From an uncultured Prevotella sp. (GTDB lineage Bacteria > Bacteroidota > Bacteroidia > Bacteroidales > Bacteroidaceae): 64,000 nucleotides of DNA. Under the pieces are notes generated by a model. That model had not been told where the DNA came from. It worked only from the letters and a program-made list of their open reading frames with translations, and searched no databases. The DNA lies in assembly GCA_934202525.1 (NCBI GenBank), contig CAKPYB010000012.1, forward strand, positions 1 to 64,000, written 5' to 3'. The translations under genes were made by a program, and so were the position numbers. Below, one piece after another: positions 24,174 through 32,367 of the stretch (positions are counted from its first letter, which is position 1; every line of letters begins with the position of its first letter).

Positions 24174-26720
24174 ATGAGAAGATTTTCAGCCATCATATTC
24201 CTGCTGTGCACATTCGCCCTGACGATGAGCGCACAGCACATCCAGCGCAACTATCACGACCGCAGCATGTCGGACGTCCTCATCGACCTCGACAAGGCTT
24301 CCAAGCGCTATAAAATCAGCTTCATCTACAACGAACTGGAAGACTTCACAGTTACCCAGAACGTGAAGACTACCAATATTCCCGATGCCATCCGCAAGGT
24401 AATCGGTTTCTATCCGATGCAGATGACCGTAGGTGACAGCCTCATCACGGTAGAATGCATACGCAAGAGCGAGCGCAAGCTGATAGGCAGACTGATAGAC
24501 AATCACAATCTTCCTGTAGAATTCGCCAATATCCAGCTGCTCAACCCGAAGGATTCCTCCTTTCTCTGTGGAGGCGTGAGCAACGCCAATGGCGATTTCG
24601 TCATCCCCTGCCAGCAGAAGCAGGCCCTCATGAAGGTTTCTTTCGTGGGCTACAAGACGATTTGCAAGCTGGTACCTATTGCCCGCATCGGAAATGTGAG
24701 GATGCAGGCGAATGCCTATCAACTGGGCAAGGTGGAAGTAAAGGGCAAGCTGCGTATCGACCACGGCGACCATGCCTCTTATACATTCTCTGACGAACAG
24801 ATCAAGAACTCACGCCATTCACAGGATCTTCTGGGAACACTCCCGGGAATCTATACCGATCCGATGACCGGCAAGACATCAAGTATGACCGGCAAATCCA
24901 TCAAAATTCTCATCAACAACGTGCCGATGACGAGCGAGAACGACTTGAAGGCTATTGCCGCCAACAAAATAAAGAAGGTGGAATACTACGAAGATCCTCC
25001 TATCAGATACGGCGATGTGGGCATCTTGATGAACATCATTACCAAGTCGCTTGACACGGGTTATGCGACAGGTTTTGATGTATCAAGTGCCTTAACTACA
25101 GGCTTTAGCAATGACAATGTTTATTTCAAGTATAACAAGGGCAATCATCAGTATTCCTTCGACTATGCCATCAATGTGCGCAATTACAAGGACTGGATAG
25201 AAGACAACCAATATACCCTTGCGCTCGATGATCAACAAGCCATCTATGATTATCATCGTCACAAGCGTTTCGGATATACGGACAATATGTTCAACTTGAA
25301 GTATGCCTATAGTAAGCCTGATGACATCACCTTTCAGGCTACTTTCTCACCAGTGCTTTCGCATAAGTTCAATCGTGGCGATGGTGAGGTGAAGACACAG
25401 AACAATCCCGACTGGCAGGAGGGTGTGGAGCATTCCGACATTTATGTTAACTATGTGAAGCCTGCCCTCGACCTTTATCTCAGTAAGAACTTTGCCCATA
25501 AGCAGTCGCTCGATGTGGATGCGCTCGGCTCTTACTTCAACACGAAGCAGCAGATGCTCAACCAGCAATGGACGGAAAATAAGGAACAGGTGTTGTCGGA
25601 CGATGACATGCGCTCGAAGATGAACATATATTCCCTGATTGCGGAAGCCGACTACAGCAAGGAGTGGGAAAAAGGCGAATTAGATGTGGGCGTTGATACT
25701 TGGAACAAGTGGAGCAACTATAATATTCGCAACATGATGTCTGGTTACGAGCCTTCGCAGTATTCTTCTGGCATTAACATACATACCGTCTATGCACAAT
25801 ATATGAATAAAATAGGCAATCTCACCTATCGAATCGGAGTAAAGAGTACTTGGAAAAGGCAGAGCTATGAGGATATTACCTATAACAGCCACTACATCCT
25901 GCCATTGCTCTATCTTTCCTATAAGTTGAAGAATGGTTCGTTGCAGTTGTTGCTTCCCAACGGCATCAACTATCCTGCCATCTCAACGTTGAGCGAGAAT
26001 ATGACGGTCGTTATTCCTGGTTTGTTGAAACAAGGTAATCCAAATGTGAAGGCAACAATGGAAATGGGTCCTATCTTTAGGTATACCTATAATAATGCCA
26101 TGCTCTATATGCAGGTGGCACTATATGGTATCTACAATGACAAGGTTCTCTCTCCTTATTATTATAGGAAGACCATTGATGGCAAGCAGAATATTATCGA
26201 GACATACGAGAACGGTAGTTTCTTTTGGCGTTATGGCACAGGCTATTTTATTCGGCTCAAACCATTTAAAAACGATGTGCTGAGCCTAAGTACTGGTGGA
26301 GGATTTGGACGAGAGATAGTAAGCAATTCTTATGGTCGTCATTGCTATAATTCTTGTCCTTTCCAGTACAGCATTAACTTCCGCAAGGGAAACTGGGGTG
26401 CATCTTACCAAGGCAATATCCCTTCGAAGACGTTCGATTTGGATGGTCACAAGTCCGATGAAACCAAGAGCGAGTTTTCTGCATTCTATCAGAAGGGCGC
26501 ATGGCGTTTCTCGCTCTATGGTATGTGGCTTTTCGCTCCAGCCAAGTATGAGACCGAATCATTCGACAATCCGATTATGAATCAAAAGGAGTCGCATGTT
26601 ATCAAGGATAATCGCCGCATGCTGATGCTGGGTGTCAGCTACAACTTCTTCTCCGGAAAGAAGAAGAACATCCGGAAGAACATCAACAACTACGATTCAG
26701 ATGCTGGCGCATTCAAGTAA
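24174..26720 (+). CDS. Outer-membrane barrel receptor with STN-like signalling domain
   Basis: 848 residues. Signal peptide ends at MSAQ (about residue 20). An STN-like domain (about 21-98: SMSDVLIDLDKASKRYKISFIY) can signal to the anti-sigma factor. A carboxypeptidase-regulatory-like domain (about 100-178: LIGRLIDNHNLPVEFANIQLL) is followed by a plug-like region (about 185-285), then a beta-barrel with many aromatic strands and a C-terminal GVSYNFF. It closes an ECF sigma, anti-sigma, receptor operon. Substrate unknown; no SusD partner follows, so glycan uptake by a SusCD pair is unlikely. The barrel half (from ~25,080) is more AT-rich than the N-terminal half. Confidence 0.87.
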   Translation: MRRFSAIIFLLCTFALTMSAQHIQRNYHDRSMSDVLIDLDKASKRYKISFIYNELEDFTVTQNVKTTNIPDAIRKVIGFYPMQMTVGDSLITVECIRKSERKLIGRLIDNHNLPVEFANIQLLNPKDSSFLCGGVSNANGDFVIPCQQKQALMKVSFVGYKTICKLVPIARIGNVRMQANAYQLGKVEVKGKLRIDHGDHASYTFSDEQIKNSRHSQDLLGTLPGIYTDPMTGKTSSMTGKSIKILINNVPMTSENDLKAIAANKIKKVEYYEDPPIRYGDVGILMNIITKSLDTGYATGFDVSSALTTGFSNDNVYFKYNKGNHQYSFDYAINVRNYKDWIEDNQYTLALDDQQAIYDYHRHKRFGYTDNMFNLKYAYSKPDDITFQATFSPVLSHKFNRGDGEVKTQNNPDWQEGVEHSDIYVNYVKPALDLYLSKNFAHKQSLDVDALGSYFNTKQQMLNQQWTENKEQVLSDDDMRSKMNIYSLIAEADYSKEWEKGELDVGVDTWNKWSNYNIRNMMSGYEPSQYSSGINIHTVYAQYMNKIGNLTYRIGVKSTWKRQSYEDITYNSHYILPLLYLSYKLKNGSLQLLLPNGINYPAISTLSENMTVVIPGLLKQGNPNVKATMEMGPIFRYTYNNAMLYMQVALYGIYNDKVLSPYYYRKTIDGKQNIIETYENGSFFWRYGTGYFIRLKPFKNDVLSLSTGGGFGREIVSNSYGRHCYNSCPFQYSINFRKGNWGASYQGNIPSKTFDLDGHKSDETKSEFSAFYQKGAWRFSLYGMWLFAPAKYETESFDNPIMNQKESHVIKDNRRMLMLGVSYNFFSGKKKNIRKNINNYDSDAGAFK

Positions 26721-26754
26721 AAAGAGTCTTCGGTTTTTCCGAAATCACAAATAA

Positions 26755-26797
26755 GCAAAAAGGCTGGACTTTCTAACCCGAAGTTCAGCCTTTTTGC
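26755..26797. terminator. Bidirectional terminator between convergent genes
   Basis: GCAAAAAGGCTG (26757-26768 approx.) and its complement CAGCCTTTTTGC form an almost perfect palindrome with an A run on one side and a T run on the other, between the receptor stop (26720) and the ATPase stop (26804). Confidence 0.88.
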
Positions 26798-26803
26798 CTG
26801 TTA

Positions 26804-28060
26804 TCAGAATTCCAGCAGCCATTTCCATAGAGGGATTATCTCTATGCGGCAACCATCCTTCTCCACAATATCCTCCTCGTCCTTTGTCACAACAATCATC
26901 CGCTTGACATTCTGGACAGAAGAAAGTTTGATCAGCCCATCTGTCTCCCGCCTGAAAGTATCGGGATCTGACATAGAGTAGGAAACCTGTATGGCCAATT
27001 CTTCTTCCGGAATCACAAAATCCACCTCGGCATTCCTGCTGTTCCAGAAATAGCTGCCGTCACCATATTTCCGCCTGAGCGTGACGGCAACTATGTTTTC
27101 CAGCAACGAAGTGTCTGCATCTACAAGAAAAAGATGAAGCAAGCCATTGTCCGTAAAATAATACTTGCGGTTGGATTCCTTGTCCTGTAACTTTCCGAAC
27201 AAATTCTCATACGGCAAAATGAGCCAGGTGTCAGCCATGTAGCCCACATAATCTATCGTGGCATCCGTACTGAGTTTTTTGCCGGTACAGCTCACGATGC
27301 TGGCTATTCTGCTGTAAGATAATGGCTGCTTCACGCTTTCCGCCATCTTGCGAATCATTACCCGCAGGGCATAGTCGTTGCGAATCTTATATCTAGCCAC
27401 CAAATCTCCAAAGAATATTTTACTGAAGAGATTGCTCATCCACGACCTTGGCTCCTTCATCCCCACCGTCTCAGGCAAACCTCCATGCAGGAAATAGATA
27501 TTAGTGAGTCTTACAATATCCTTAGCGTAAGCATAGAGGGCATTCTTTGCCTTTACATCAATACCGCTCGCCTTCAGATATTCGGCAAAGGAATAGGGAT
27601 ACACCTCATGTATCATGTACCTGCCGCCGAGTGTTGTCGCTATCTCGCTGCTCAACATCTTGGCATTACTACCCGTGATGTAAACCTGATATTTCTGATC
27701 TGCCAACCTGCGGGCAAACTTTTCCCATCTATCTACCAGCTGAACCTCGTCGAGGAAGAAGATAGGACGACAGTCATACATTTCTTCATAACAGGTTTTT
27801 ATCAGGTCTAGGTCGGTCACATCCAAGGAGTCAATACGGTCATCCTCGAAGTTGAAGTACAGGATTTCCTCCCGCTTATGCCCCTGTTCCAACAGCTGTG
27901 CTATGCGCTGATACATCAGATACGATTTTCCTGCGTGTCTCAATCCTACAAACACGTAATTCAGTCCATCCATGAGCTCTACGTCACGATGAACCAGTTC
28001 TACCTGAGTAACATAAGCCTGATACTCAGTAATCAGTAATTTAATCAAATCCTTCGTCAT
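26804..28060 (-). CDS. AAA-family ATPase with DUF4143 domain
   Basis: 418 residues from ATG 28060, chosen because the TATCTTTG box at 28097-28090 lies between it and the longer frame's ATG, and AAAGGG stands just upstream. Walker A is GLRHAGKS (about 36-43), Walker B FFLDEVQLV. The C-terminal DUF4143 region keeps the Asp of a PD-(D/E)XK site (AEVDFVI), but the E-x-K is replaced by IQVS, so it is probably not a nuclease. Family function is unknown. Two perfect 22-bp repeats, 33 bp apart, lie just upstream of the promoter box. Confidence 0.88.
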   Translation of the reverse strand: MTKDLIKLLITEYQAYVTQVELVHRDVELMDGLNYVFVGLRHAGKSYLMYQRIAQLLEQGHKREEILYFNFEDDRIDSLDVTDLDLIKTCYEEMYDCRPIFFLDEVQLVDRWEKFARRLADQKYQVYITGSNAKMLSSEIATTLGGRYMIHEVYPYSFAEYLKASGIDVKAKNALYAYAKDIVRLTNIYFLHGGLPETVGMKEPRSWMSNLFSKIFFGDLVARYKIRNDYALRVMIRKMAESVKQPLSYSRIASIVSCTGKKLSTDATIDYVGYMADTWLILPYENLFGKLQDKESNRKYYFTDNGLLHLFLVDADTSLLENIVAVTLRRKYGDGSYFWNSRNAEVDFVIPEEELAIQVSYSMSDPDTFRRETDGLIKLSSVQNVKRMIVVTKDEEDIVEKDGCRIEIIPLWKWLLEF

Positions 28061-28089
28061 AATTCCCTTTCTTTTTACTGAATCCGGTG

Positions 28090-28097
28090 CAAAGATA
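28090..28097 (-). promoter_or_regulatory. TATCTTTG promoter box of the DUF4143 ATPase
   Basis: Minus-strand TATCTTTG, 29 bp before ATG 28060; the last 22-bp repeat ends four bases upstream of the box and occupies the place of a -33 element. Confidence 0.75.
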
Positions 28098-28101
28098 CAC
28101 A

Positions 28102-28156
28102 TTTTATCGTTTATAGACGACAAAAACAACAACTTTTTATCGTTTATAGACGACAA
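28102..28156 (-). repeat. 33-bp-period direct repeats (2 perfect units) at the ATPase promoter
   Basis: Identical 22-bp copies at 28102-28123 and 28135-28156, 33 bp apart. On the minus strand each reads TTGTCGTCTATAAACGAT plus AAAA and contains an inner inverted repeat TCGT..ACGA. Confidence 0.93.
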
Positions 28157-28583
28157 GCATCATTTTTAGGGCAATTTTGCGCTGGGAAGATTACCCTTCT
28201 AAGAGAAGAAAATATTATTTCCAGTTAGGAAAATAAAAATCTCTAACTGGGAAAATATTTAGGATGAAAATAACTCAAAACAGACAGCTGAGACTCACTT
28301 TCCGGTTTTTCCGGCTCTAAATCGGGCAATAGTCTCAGTTATCTCGTTTTTTCCTTCATTTTTTAGAAGAACATGTTTTGTATTTCAGCAAGGTCTAAAT
28401 CTACTTTAAAGCCAAAAACAAAGCAATTTTGCGGGTTTTGGAAACCTAAAAAGAGTGTTTTTGGAAAGTATTTGGAATAACATGCAGGGCTGTGATTGAA
28501 AACGAAAATCTGCAAAACATTCATAAGTCATTGCTTTCTAGGGAATTAGATTATTATCTCTTTTCCTTTTACTTGCTTCCTTA

Positions 28584-28750
28584 GTCTCAGTCTCAGAGTC
28601 TCAGTTGTTTTTCAAGCACCCCCTCTTCTTCTTATATACTTATATATTAATATATAATTAATTAATAATCAATAAGTTATAAAGATAAAGAAAGAGGGAG
28701 CGGAAGAATGGTACCCCCTTATTTTATAACTGAGACTCTGAGACTGAGAC
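28584..28750. repeat. Inverted-repeat-bounded AT-rich module A
   Basis: A perfect 23-bp inverted repeat (28584-28606 and 28728-28750, made of CTGAGAC/CTCAGAG units) encloses an AT-rich core with AATTAATTAATAATCAATAA (28657-28676) and a purine-rich tract. Module B has the same core but different arms. Confidence 0.88.
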
Positions 28751-28830
28751 TCCTTCCAATTAATTGGAACGCCACTTCATCACATTAACTTTCTGATAAT
28801 AAGCCTTTTAGAAGAAAGCAGATTAGAAAA

Positions 28831-29024
28831 TCTTCCAGATTCCAGTTCTTCCAATTAATTTTTCAGCATATCCCTCCTACCCTGATTTTTATATATATTT
28901 ATATATATTATATATATAATTAATTAATAATCAATAAGTTATATAATAATAAGAAGTAAAGAAGAAGGACAAGCGAAAGATGCATACCCTCTTAAAATTA
29001 ATTGGAAGAACTGGAATTGGAAGA
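28831..29024. repeat. Inverted-repeat-bounded AT-rich module B
   Basis: Arms at about 28831-28862 and 28994-29024 (AATTAATTGGAAGAACTGGA on the right; about 24 bp perfect) enclose the same AATTAATTAATAATCAATAA core (28918-28937) and a similar purine-rich tract. Confidence 0.86.
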
Positions 29025-29310
29025 TTGGAACAAACTGATTGGAACGCAGTCCAGGAAAATCTCCTCTTCTCTAGAAGGCAAAACCTAGCCATCTGCTTTT
29101 CCACGTAAATACTCTCTTCGCTTATGCAGGTAGCTGAAACCGCAAGAATTAGATGGAATAGGAATAGGCAGCTCGTTCTGCGCCGTGATGATTTCCTGCA
29201 AGTTTGCCCTGCGCTAGAAGCGGAAGTGGATGAGCTTATCCATATTCCCCAAGAAAAGCATAAAAATTCCTTAAATAAAGCAACTTTTAGAATTATTTCG
29301 AAGTATAGTT

Positions 29311-29355
29311 AGAAATATTTTCGTATTTTTGCAAAGTATACTTTAAAATATTTCT
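29311..29355 (+). promoter_or_regulatory. Promoter with overlapping inverted-repeat operator
   Basis: TATTTTTG box (29324-29331) lies within an 11-bp inverted repeat, AGAAATATTTT (29311-29321) and AAAATATTTCT (29345-29355). A perfect 10-bp palindrome AAGTATACTT (29334-29343) sits on the expected transcription start. A repressor binding here would block the promoter. Confidence 0.65.
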
Positions 29356-29357
29356 GT

Positions 29358-29447
29358 ATGGACAAGCAAATTATCAAAATCCAAAGAATTATCACAACGG
29401 AAATGATTAACTTTGCAAACGGAAAATACAGAAAAGACTGTAGATAA
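29358..29447 (+). CDS. 29-residue leader ORF before the His-rich protein
   Basis: ATG 29358 to TAA 29445-29447: MDKQIIKIQR.., ending KYRKDCR. The stop codon directly abuts the ATG of the next gene (TAAATG), which favours translational coupling. It is the first ORF after the promoter. No family recognised; it may be a leader peptide. Confidence 0.4.
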   Translation: MDKQIIKIQRIITTEMINFANGKYRKDCR

Positions 29448-29813
29448 ATGCAGAGGATAACGCATAAGAGAATCAGAATTTCCTGGCTGCTGCTATTGGT
29501 TTACCTTCCGATGCTGCTGGTCGTTACGTTTCACCATCATGGTGAAGCACAGGGAACTCATGCAGATTTCTATTGTGCTGATTGCGCCCATCATGTTCAT
29601 CACGACGGCCATCTGACAGCCCTACAGAATACCATGCACGACTGTGTGCTTTGCCAATTGCAAAGCACTCCTTATCTGGCTCCATCCCTCGTGGTTTGGG
29701 TTGCCATCGCCGTGCTCCATATCTCCCCTCGCCGTGCGTTCTGCTCTCCTTGCTTGTGCAGGGCGAAGGGGGTAAAATCTACCCGTGCCCCACCTTATTC
29801 TCTGTTTTTATAA
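29448..29813 (+). CDS. Histidine/cysteine-rich small membrane protein, probably metal-related
   Basis: 121 residues. One hydrophobic helix (about 10-27), then a metal-binding-looking region with HHHGEAQGTH, CADCAHHVHHDGH and CVLCQL, and a second hydrophobic stretch (about 78-92). Such His/Cys-rich proteins are commonly found upstream of TonB-dependent receptors for zinc, copper or iron compounds in Bacteroidetes, as here (receptor 39 bp downstream). Proposed role: periplasmic metal binding or sensing. The C-terminus is basic and low in recognisable features. Confidence 0.75.
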   Translation: MQRITHKRIRISWLLLLVYLPMLLVVTFHHHGEAQGTHADFYCADCAHHVHHDGHLTALQNTMHDCVLCQLQSTPYLAPSLVVWVAIAVLHISPRRAFCSPCLCRAKGVKSTRAPPYSLFL

Positions 29814-29852
29814 ATAATTGAATATTAACAGAATAAGGTAACAAATAACATA

Positions 29853-32072
29853 ATGAGAACAATATTGAAAGCAATATTGCTGATGAGTCTGTGCTCATCG
29901 GCAACAGCCCCTGCTATGGCTATAAACAGAGCAAATCATGATAAGAAGGACGCAAACATTCATGAAGAAGAGGCAAACGATTCTACCAGACACCAGCCTC
30001 TGACGGAATCGAGCGTGAAACTGAACGATGTGGTGGTTACGGGATTGACTGGCAGCCAGAAACTCAAGCAGTCGCCCGCACCCATCTCCTTCGTTTCTGC
30101 CCGCCAGCTCGAAATGCAACCTTCTACCAACATCATCGACGCCATCGCCCACCAGCCAGGCGTTTCGCAGATTACCACGGGAAGCGGAATTTCAAAGCCC
30201 GTGATCCGTGGCTTGGGCTATAACCGCGTGGTAGTGGTAAACGATGGAATAAGACAGGAAGGACAGCAATGGGGCGATGAGCACGGAATAGAAATCGACC
30301 CTGCTTCGGTTCATTCCGTAGAGATTCTGAAAGGCCCTGCAAGTCTTATGTATGGCTCGGATGCGATGGCAGGCGTCCTCATCTTCCACTCCGCTCCTAC
30401 CCTTGCCAAGGGCGACATGAGAGCAAATTTTTCAACGGGTTATCAAACCAACAACGGACTTTTTGATTATTCGCTCAACTTTGCCGGCAACCAGGGCGGA
30501 TTTGTATGGAACACCCGCTACAGCGGAAAGATGGCACATGCCTACAAGAACAAATACGATGGTTATGTATTCGGTTCATCACTCAGAGAGCAGGCATTCT
30601 CGCAGCTTCTAGGCTGGAACTACCGCCAGGGGCATTCGCATCTCACACTCGATTATTATCATCTCACTCCGGGCATCGTAGAGGGAGAAAGAGATGAGAA
30701 AACGGGCGAACTGGAAATTCCGGAAGGCTACGATGCCAAGAGTTACGGCAAACCGATGCCTTATCAGCAGATTCACCATAACAAGGCGGTGCTCGACAAT
30801 TCCTGGTTCCTGGGCGACGGCAATCTGAAACTCCTCTTGGGTTATCAGCAGAACCGCCGTCAGGAGTTTGAGGAGGAAGAGAATCCGAAGGAATGCGGAC
30901 TCGATTTCATGCTCCATACCGTGAATTACGACCTGCATTATCTCTCGCCGGAAATGAATGGATGGAAGTTCTCTACGGGCATCAACGGCATGTGGCAGCA
31001 GTCGATTAATAAAGGTTCTGAATTTCTGATTCCAGCCTATCATCTCTTCGATTATGGTATATTTGCCACGATGAGCAAGGAGATAGGCAAGCTGAACCTG
31101 AGCGGCGGAATCAGATACGATCATCGCCATCTGCACAGCGAGGCTTTGAGAGAAGAAGATGATGCAGATTCGCATAGTTCTGAATCGAATGATTCTTTCC
31201 GCTTCCAAGCCTTTAAACGCAGCTTTGAGGGAGTAACCGGAAGCATCGGCTTGGCTTACGAAATCCTGCCCGATTTCAATCTGAAACTGAACCTGGCAAG
31301 AGGATTCCGTGCTCCAAACATCAGCGAATTATCATCTAATGGTGTGCACGAGGGAACCCAGCGATACGAATTGGGAAATACCAGCCTGAAGCCGGAGAAC
31401 AGTTGGCAATTCGACCTCGGTCTGGATTATTCTTCGCCTATCATTTCGGCAGAACTCTCGCTATTTGCCAATCGCATCAACCATTACATCTACAGCGAGA
31501 AGTTGGCAGATGAGAACAATCAGCCTGTCCTTATCGACGACACACCAGCCTATCAGTTTACATCGGGCGACGCCCGCATTCTGGGTGGTGAGGCGAGCAT
31601 CGACATCCATCCTGTGGAGCGTCTGCATTTCGGCAACACCTTCTCGTATGTCAACTCGGTTCAGTTGCATCAGCCATCCGAATCAAAGTATCTGCCATTC
31701 ACCCCTGCCCCTCGCTGGGTTTCGGATGTAAGGTATGAGTTTGTCTGCGACGGCAAGATTTTCGACCATCTCTTCGTTAAGCTGCAGATGGATTGCAATC
31801 TCCGCCAGAACCATTATTTCGCAGCCAACGAGACGGAGACCGCTACGCCATCGTACACCTTATTAAATATGTATGCCGGTACCGACGTGAAGCTCCATGG
31901 CAAGCGCCTTCTCTCGCTCTATCTTTCGGGCGAGAACCTTACCAACCGTGCTTACCAGAGCCACCTGAGCCGTCTGAAGTATCTTGACGTAAACCAGGTT
32001 ACGGGCAGAAGAGGCGTTTACAATATGGGCCGCAACTTCAGCATAAAGGTAGTGGTTCCTATAGAGTTGTAA
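29853..32072 (+). CDS. TonB-dependent outer-membrane receptor, probably for a metal
   Basis: 739 residues. Signal peptide (1-23, ending AMA). A plug domain (about 50-165: VVVTGLTGSQKLKQSPAPISFVSARQLE, RGLGYNRVVVVNDGIRQEGQQWGDEHG) and 22-strand-type barrel with the usual GENLTNRAYQSHLS near the end. No carboxypeptidase-regulatory N-terminal extension, so it is the 'classic' receptor type, similar in size to ZnuD/CirA-type receptors. The His-rich region before the plug and the His/Cys-rich upstream protein point to a metal (zinc is the best guess). Terminator follows at 32128. Confidence 0.85.
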   Translation: MRTILKAILLMSLCSSATAPAMAINRANHDKKDANIHEEEANDSTRHQPLTESSVKLNDVVVTGLTGSQKLKQSPAPISFVSARQLEMQPSTNIIDAIAHQPGVSQITTGSGISKPVIRGLGYNRVVVVNDGIRQEGQQWGDEHGIEIDPASVHSVEILKGPASLMYGSDAMAGVLIFHSAPTLAKGDMRANFSTGYQTNNGLFDYSLNFAGNQGGFVWNTRYSGKMAHAYKNKYDGYVFGSSLREQAFSQLLGWNYRQGHSHLTLDYYHLTPGIVEGERDEKTGELEIPEGYDAKSYGKPMPYQQIHHNKAVLDNSWFLGDGNLKLLLGYQQNRRQEFEEEENPKECGLDFMLHTVNYDLHYLSPEMNGWKFSTGINGMWQQSINKGSEFLIPAYHLFDYGIFATMSKEIGKLNLSGGIRYDHRHLHSEALREEDDADSHSSESNDSFRFQAFKRSFEGVTGSIGLAYEILPDFNLKLNLARGFRAPNISELSSNGVHEGTQRYELGNTSLKPENSWQFDLGLDYSSPIISAELSLFANRINHYIYSEKLADENNQPVLIDDTPAYQFTSGDARILGGEASIDIHPVERLHFGNTFSYVNSVQLHQPSESKYLPFTPAPRWVSDVRYEFVCDGKIFDHLFVKLQMDCNLRQNHYFAANETETATPSYTLLNMYAGTDVKLHGKRLLSLYLSGENLTNRAYQSHLSRLKYLDVNQVTGRRGVYNMGRNFSIKVVVPIEL

Positions 32073-32127
32073 TTCCCCTTTCAGGATAAGCAATTCCTCT
32101 ATCAGGAATCAGAATTTAGAATAAACA

Positions 32128-32192
32128 AATGCCGATAAGGGTGCCAAAAGCTACCGGAAAGTAACTTTTGGCGCCACTATCGGCATTTTTTC
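32128..32192 (+). terminator. Rho-independent terminator after the receptor gene
   Basis: A long stem, AATGCCGATA..GCCAAAAG pairing with CTTTTGGC..TATCGGCATT, is followed by a T run at 32187-32191. Confidence 0.9.
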
Positions 32193-32225
32193 GTCTTTTT
32201 TTTATTGTTTCTCAGAATTTTATCC

Positions 32226-32233
32226 TATCTTTG
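32226..32233 (+). promoter_or_regulatory. TATCTTTG promoter box of the DUF4143 ATPase at 32368
   Basis: TATCTTTG followed by CAACCGA, as at 20684. TTG at 32205 lies 18 bp upstream. The tandem array starts 7 bp downstream and is therefore transcribed. Confidence 0.75.
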
Positions 32234-32239
32234 CAACCG

Positions 32240-32338
32240 AAAGTCCCTTGGAAAAGTGGCAGAACAGAGCAAAAAGTCCCTTGAAAAACGTGCACGGATT
32301 CAAGAAAAGTCCCTTGAAAAACGTGCGCAGCATCAAGA
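32240..32338 (+). repeat. 33-bp tandem array (3 units) in the ATPase leader
   Basis: AAAGTCCCTTG occurs at 32240, 32273 and 32306, exactly 33 bp apart, each followed by GAAAA or AAAAA and a variable remainder. The same core and period stand before the paralogous ATPase at 52.6 kb. Confidence 0.94.
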
Positions 32339-32367
32339 GCCGTACATCATAAATCATTAGAGAACAG

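Larger units (their letters stand above)
28157..29323. other. 1.2-kb AT-rich region without a convincing gene
   Basis: No ORF here has the look of a real gene; an open frame at 29124-29312 lacks a recognisable protein character. The region holds a small inverted CTGAGACT/AGTCTCAG pair (28288-28341) and the two related modules at 28584-28750 and 28831-29024, described separately. It may be a relic or landing site of mobile DNA. Confidence 0.6.

Noticed and set aside
24174..26720. SusC-type glycan importer
   Set aside because: No SusD partner gene follows, and the N-terminal STN domain with the adjacent sigma/anti-sigma pair points to a signalling receptor of unknown substrate.
26804..28156. 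Longer start (ATG 28156) for the DUF4143 ATPase
   Set aside because: The extra residues come from the two 22-bp repeats and the promoter box; the start with a ribosome-binding sequence is at 28060.
29124..29312. 62-residue ORF in the non-coding region
   Set aside because: No promoter box at a suitable distance, no domain, and it overlaps the operator region of the next unit. It may be a gene relic but cannot be supported.
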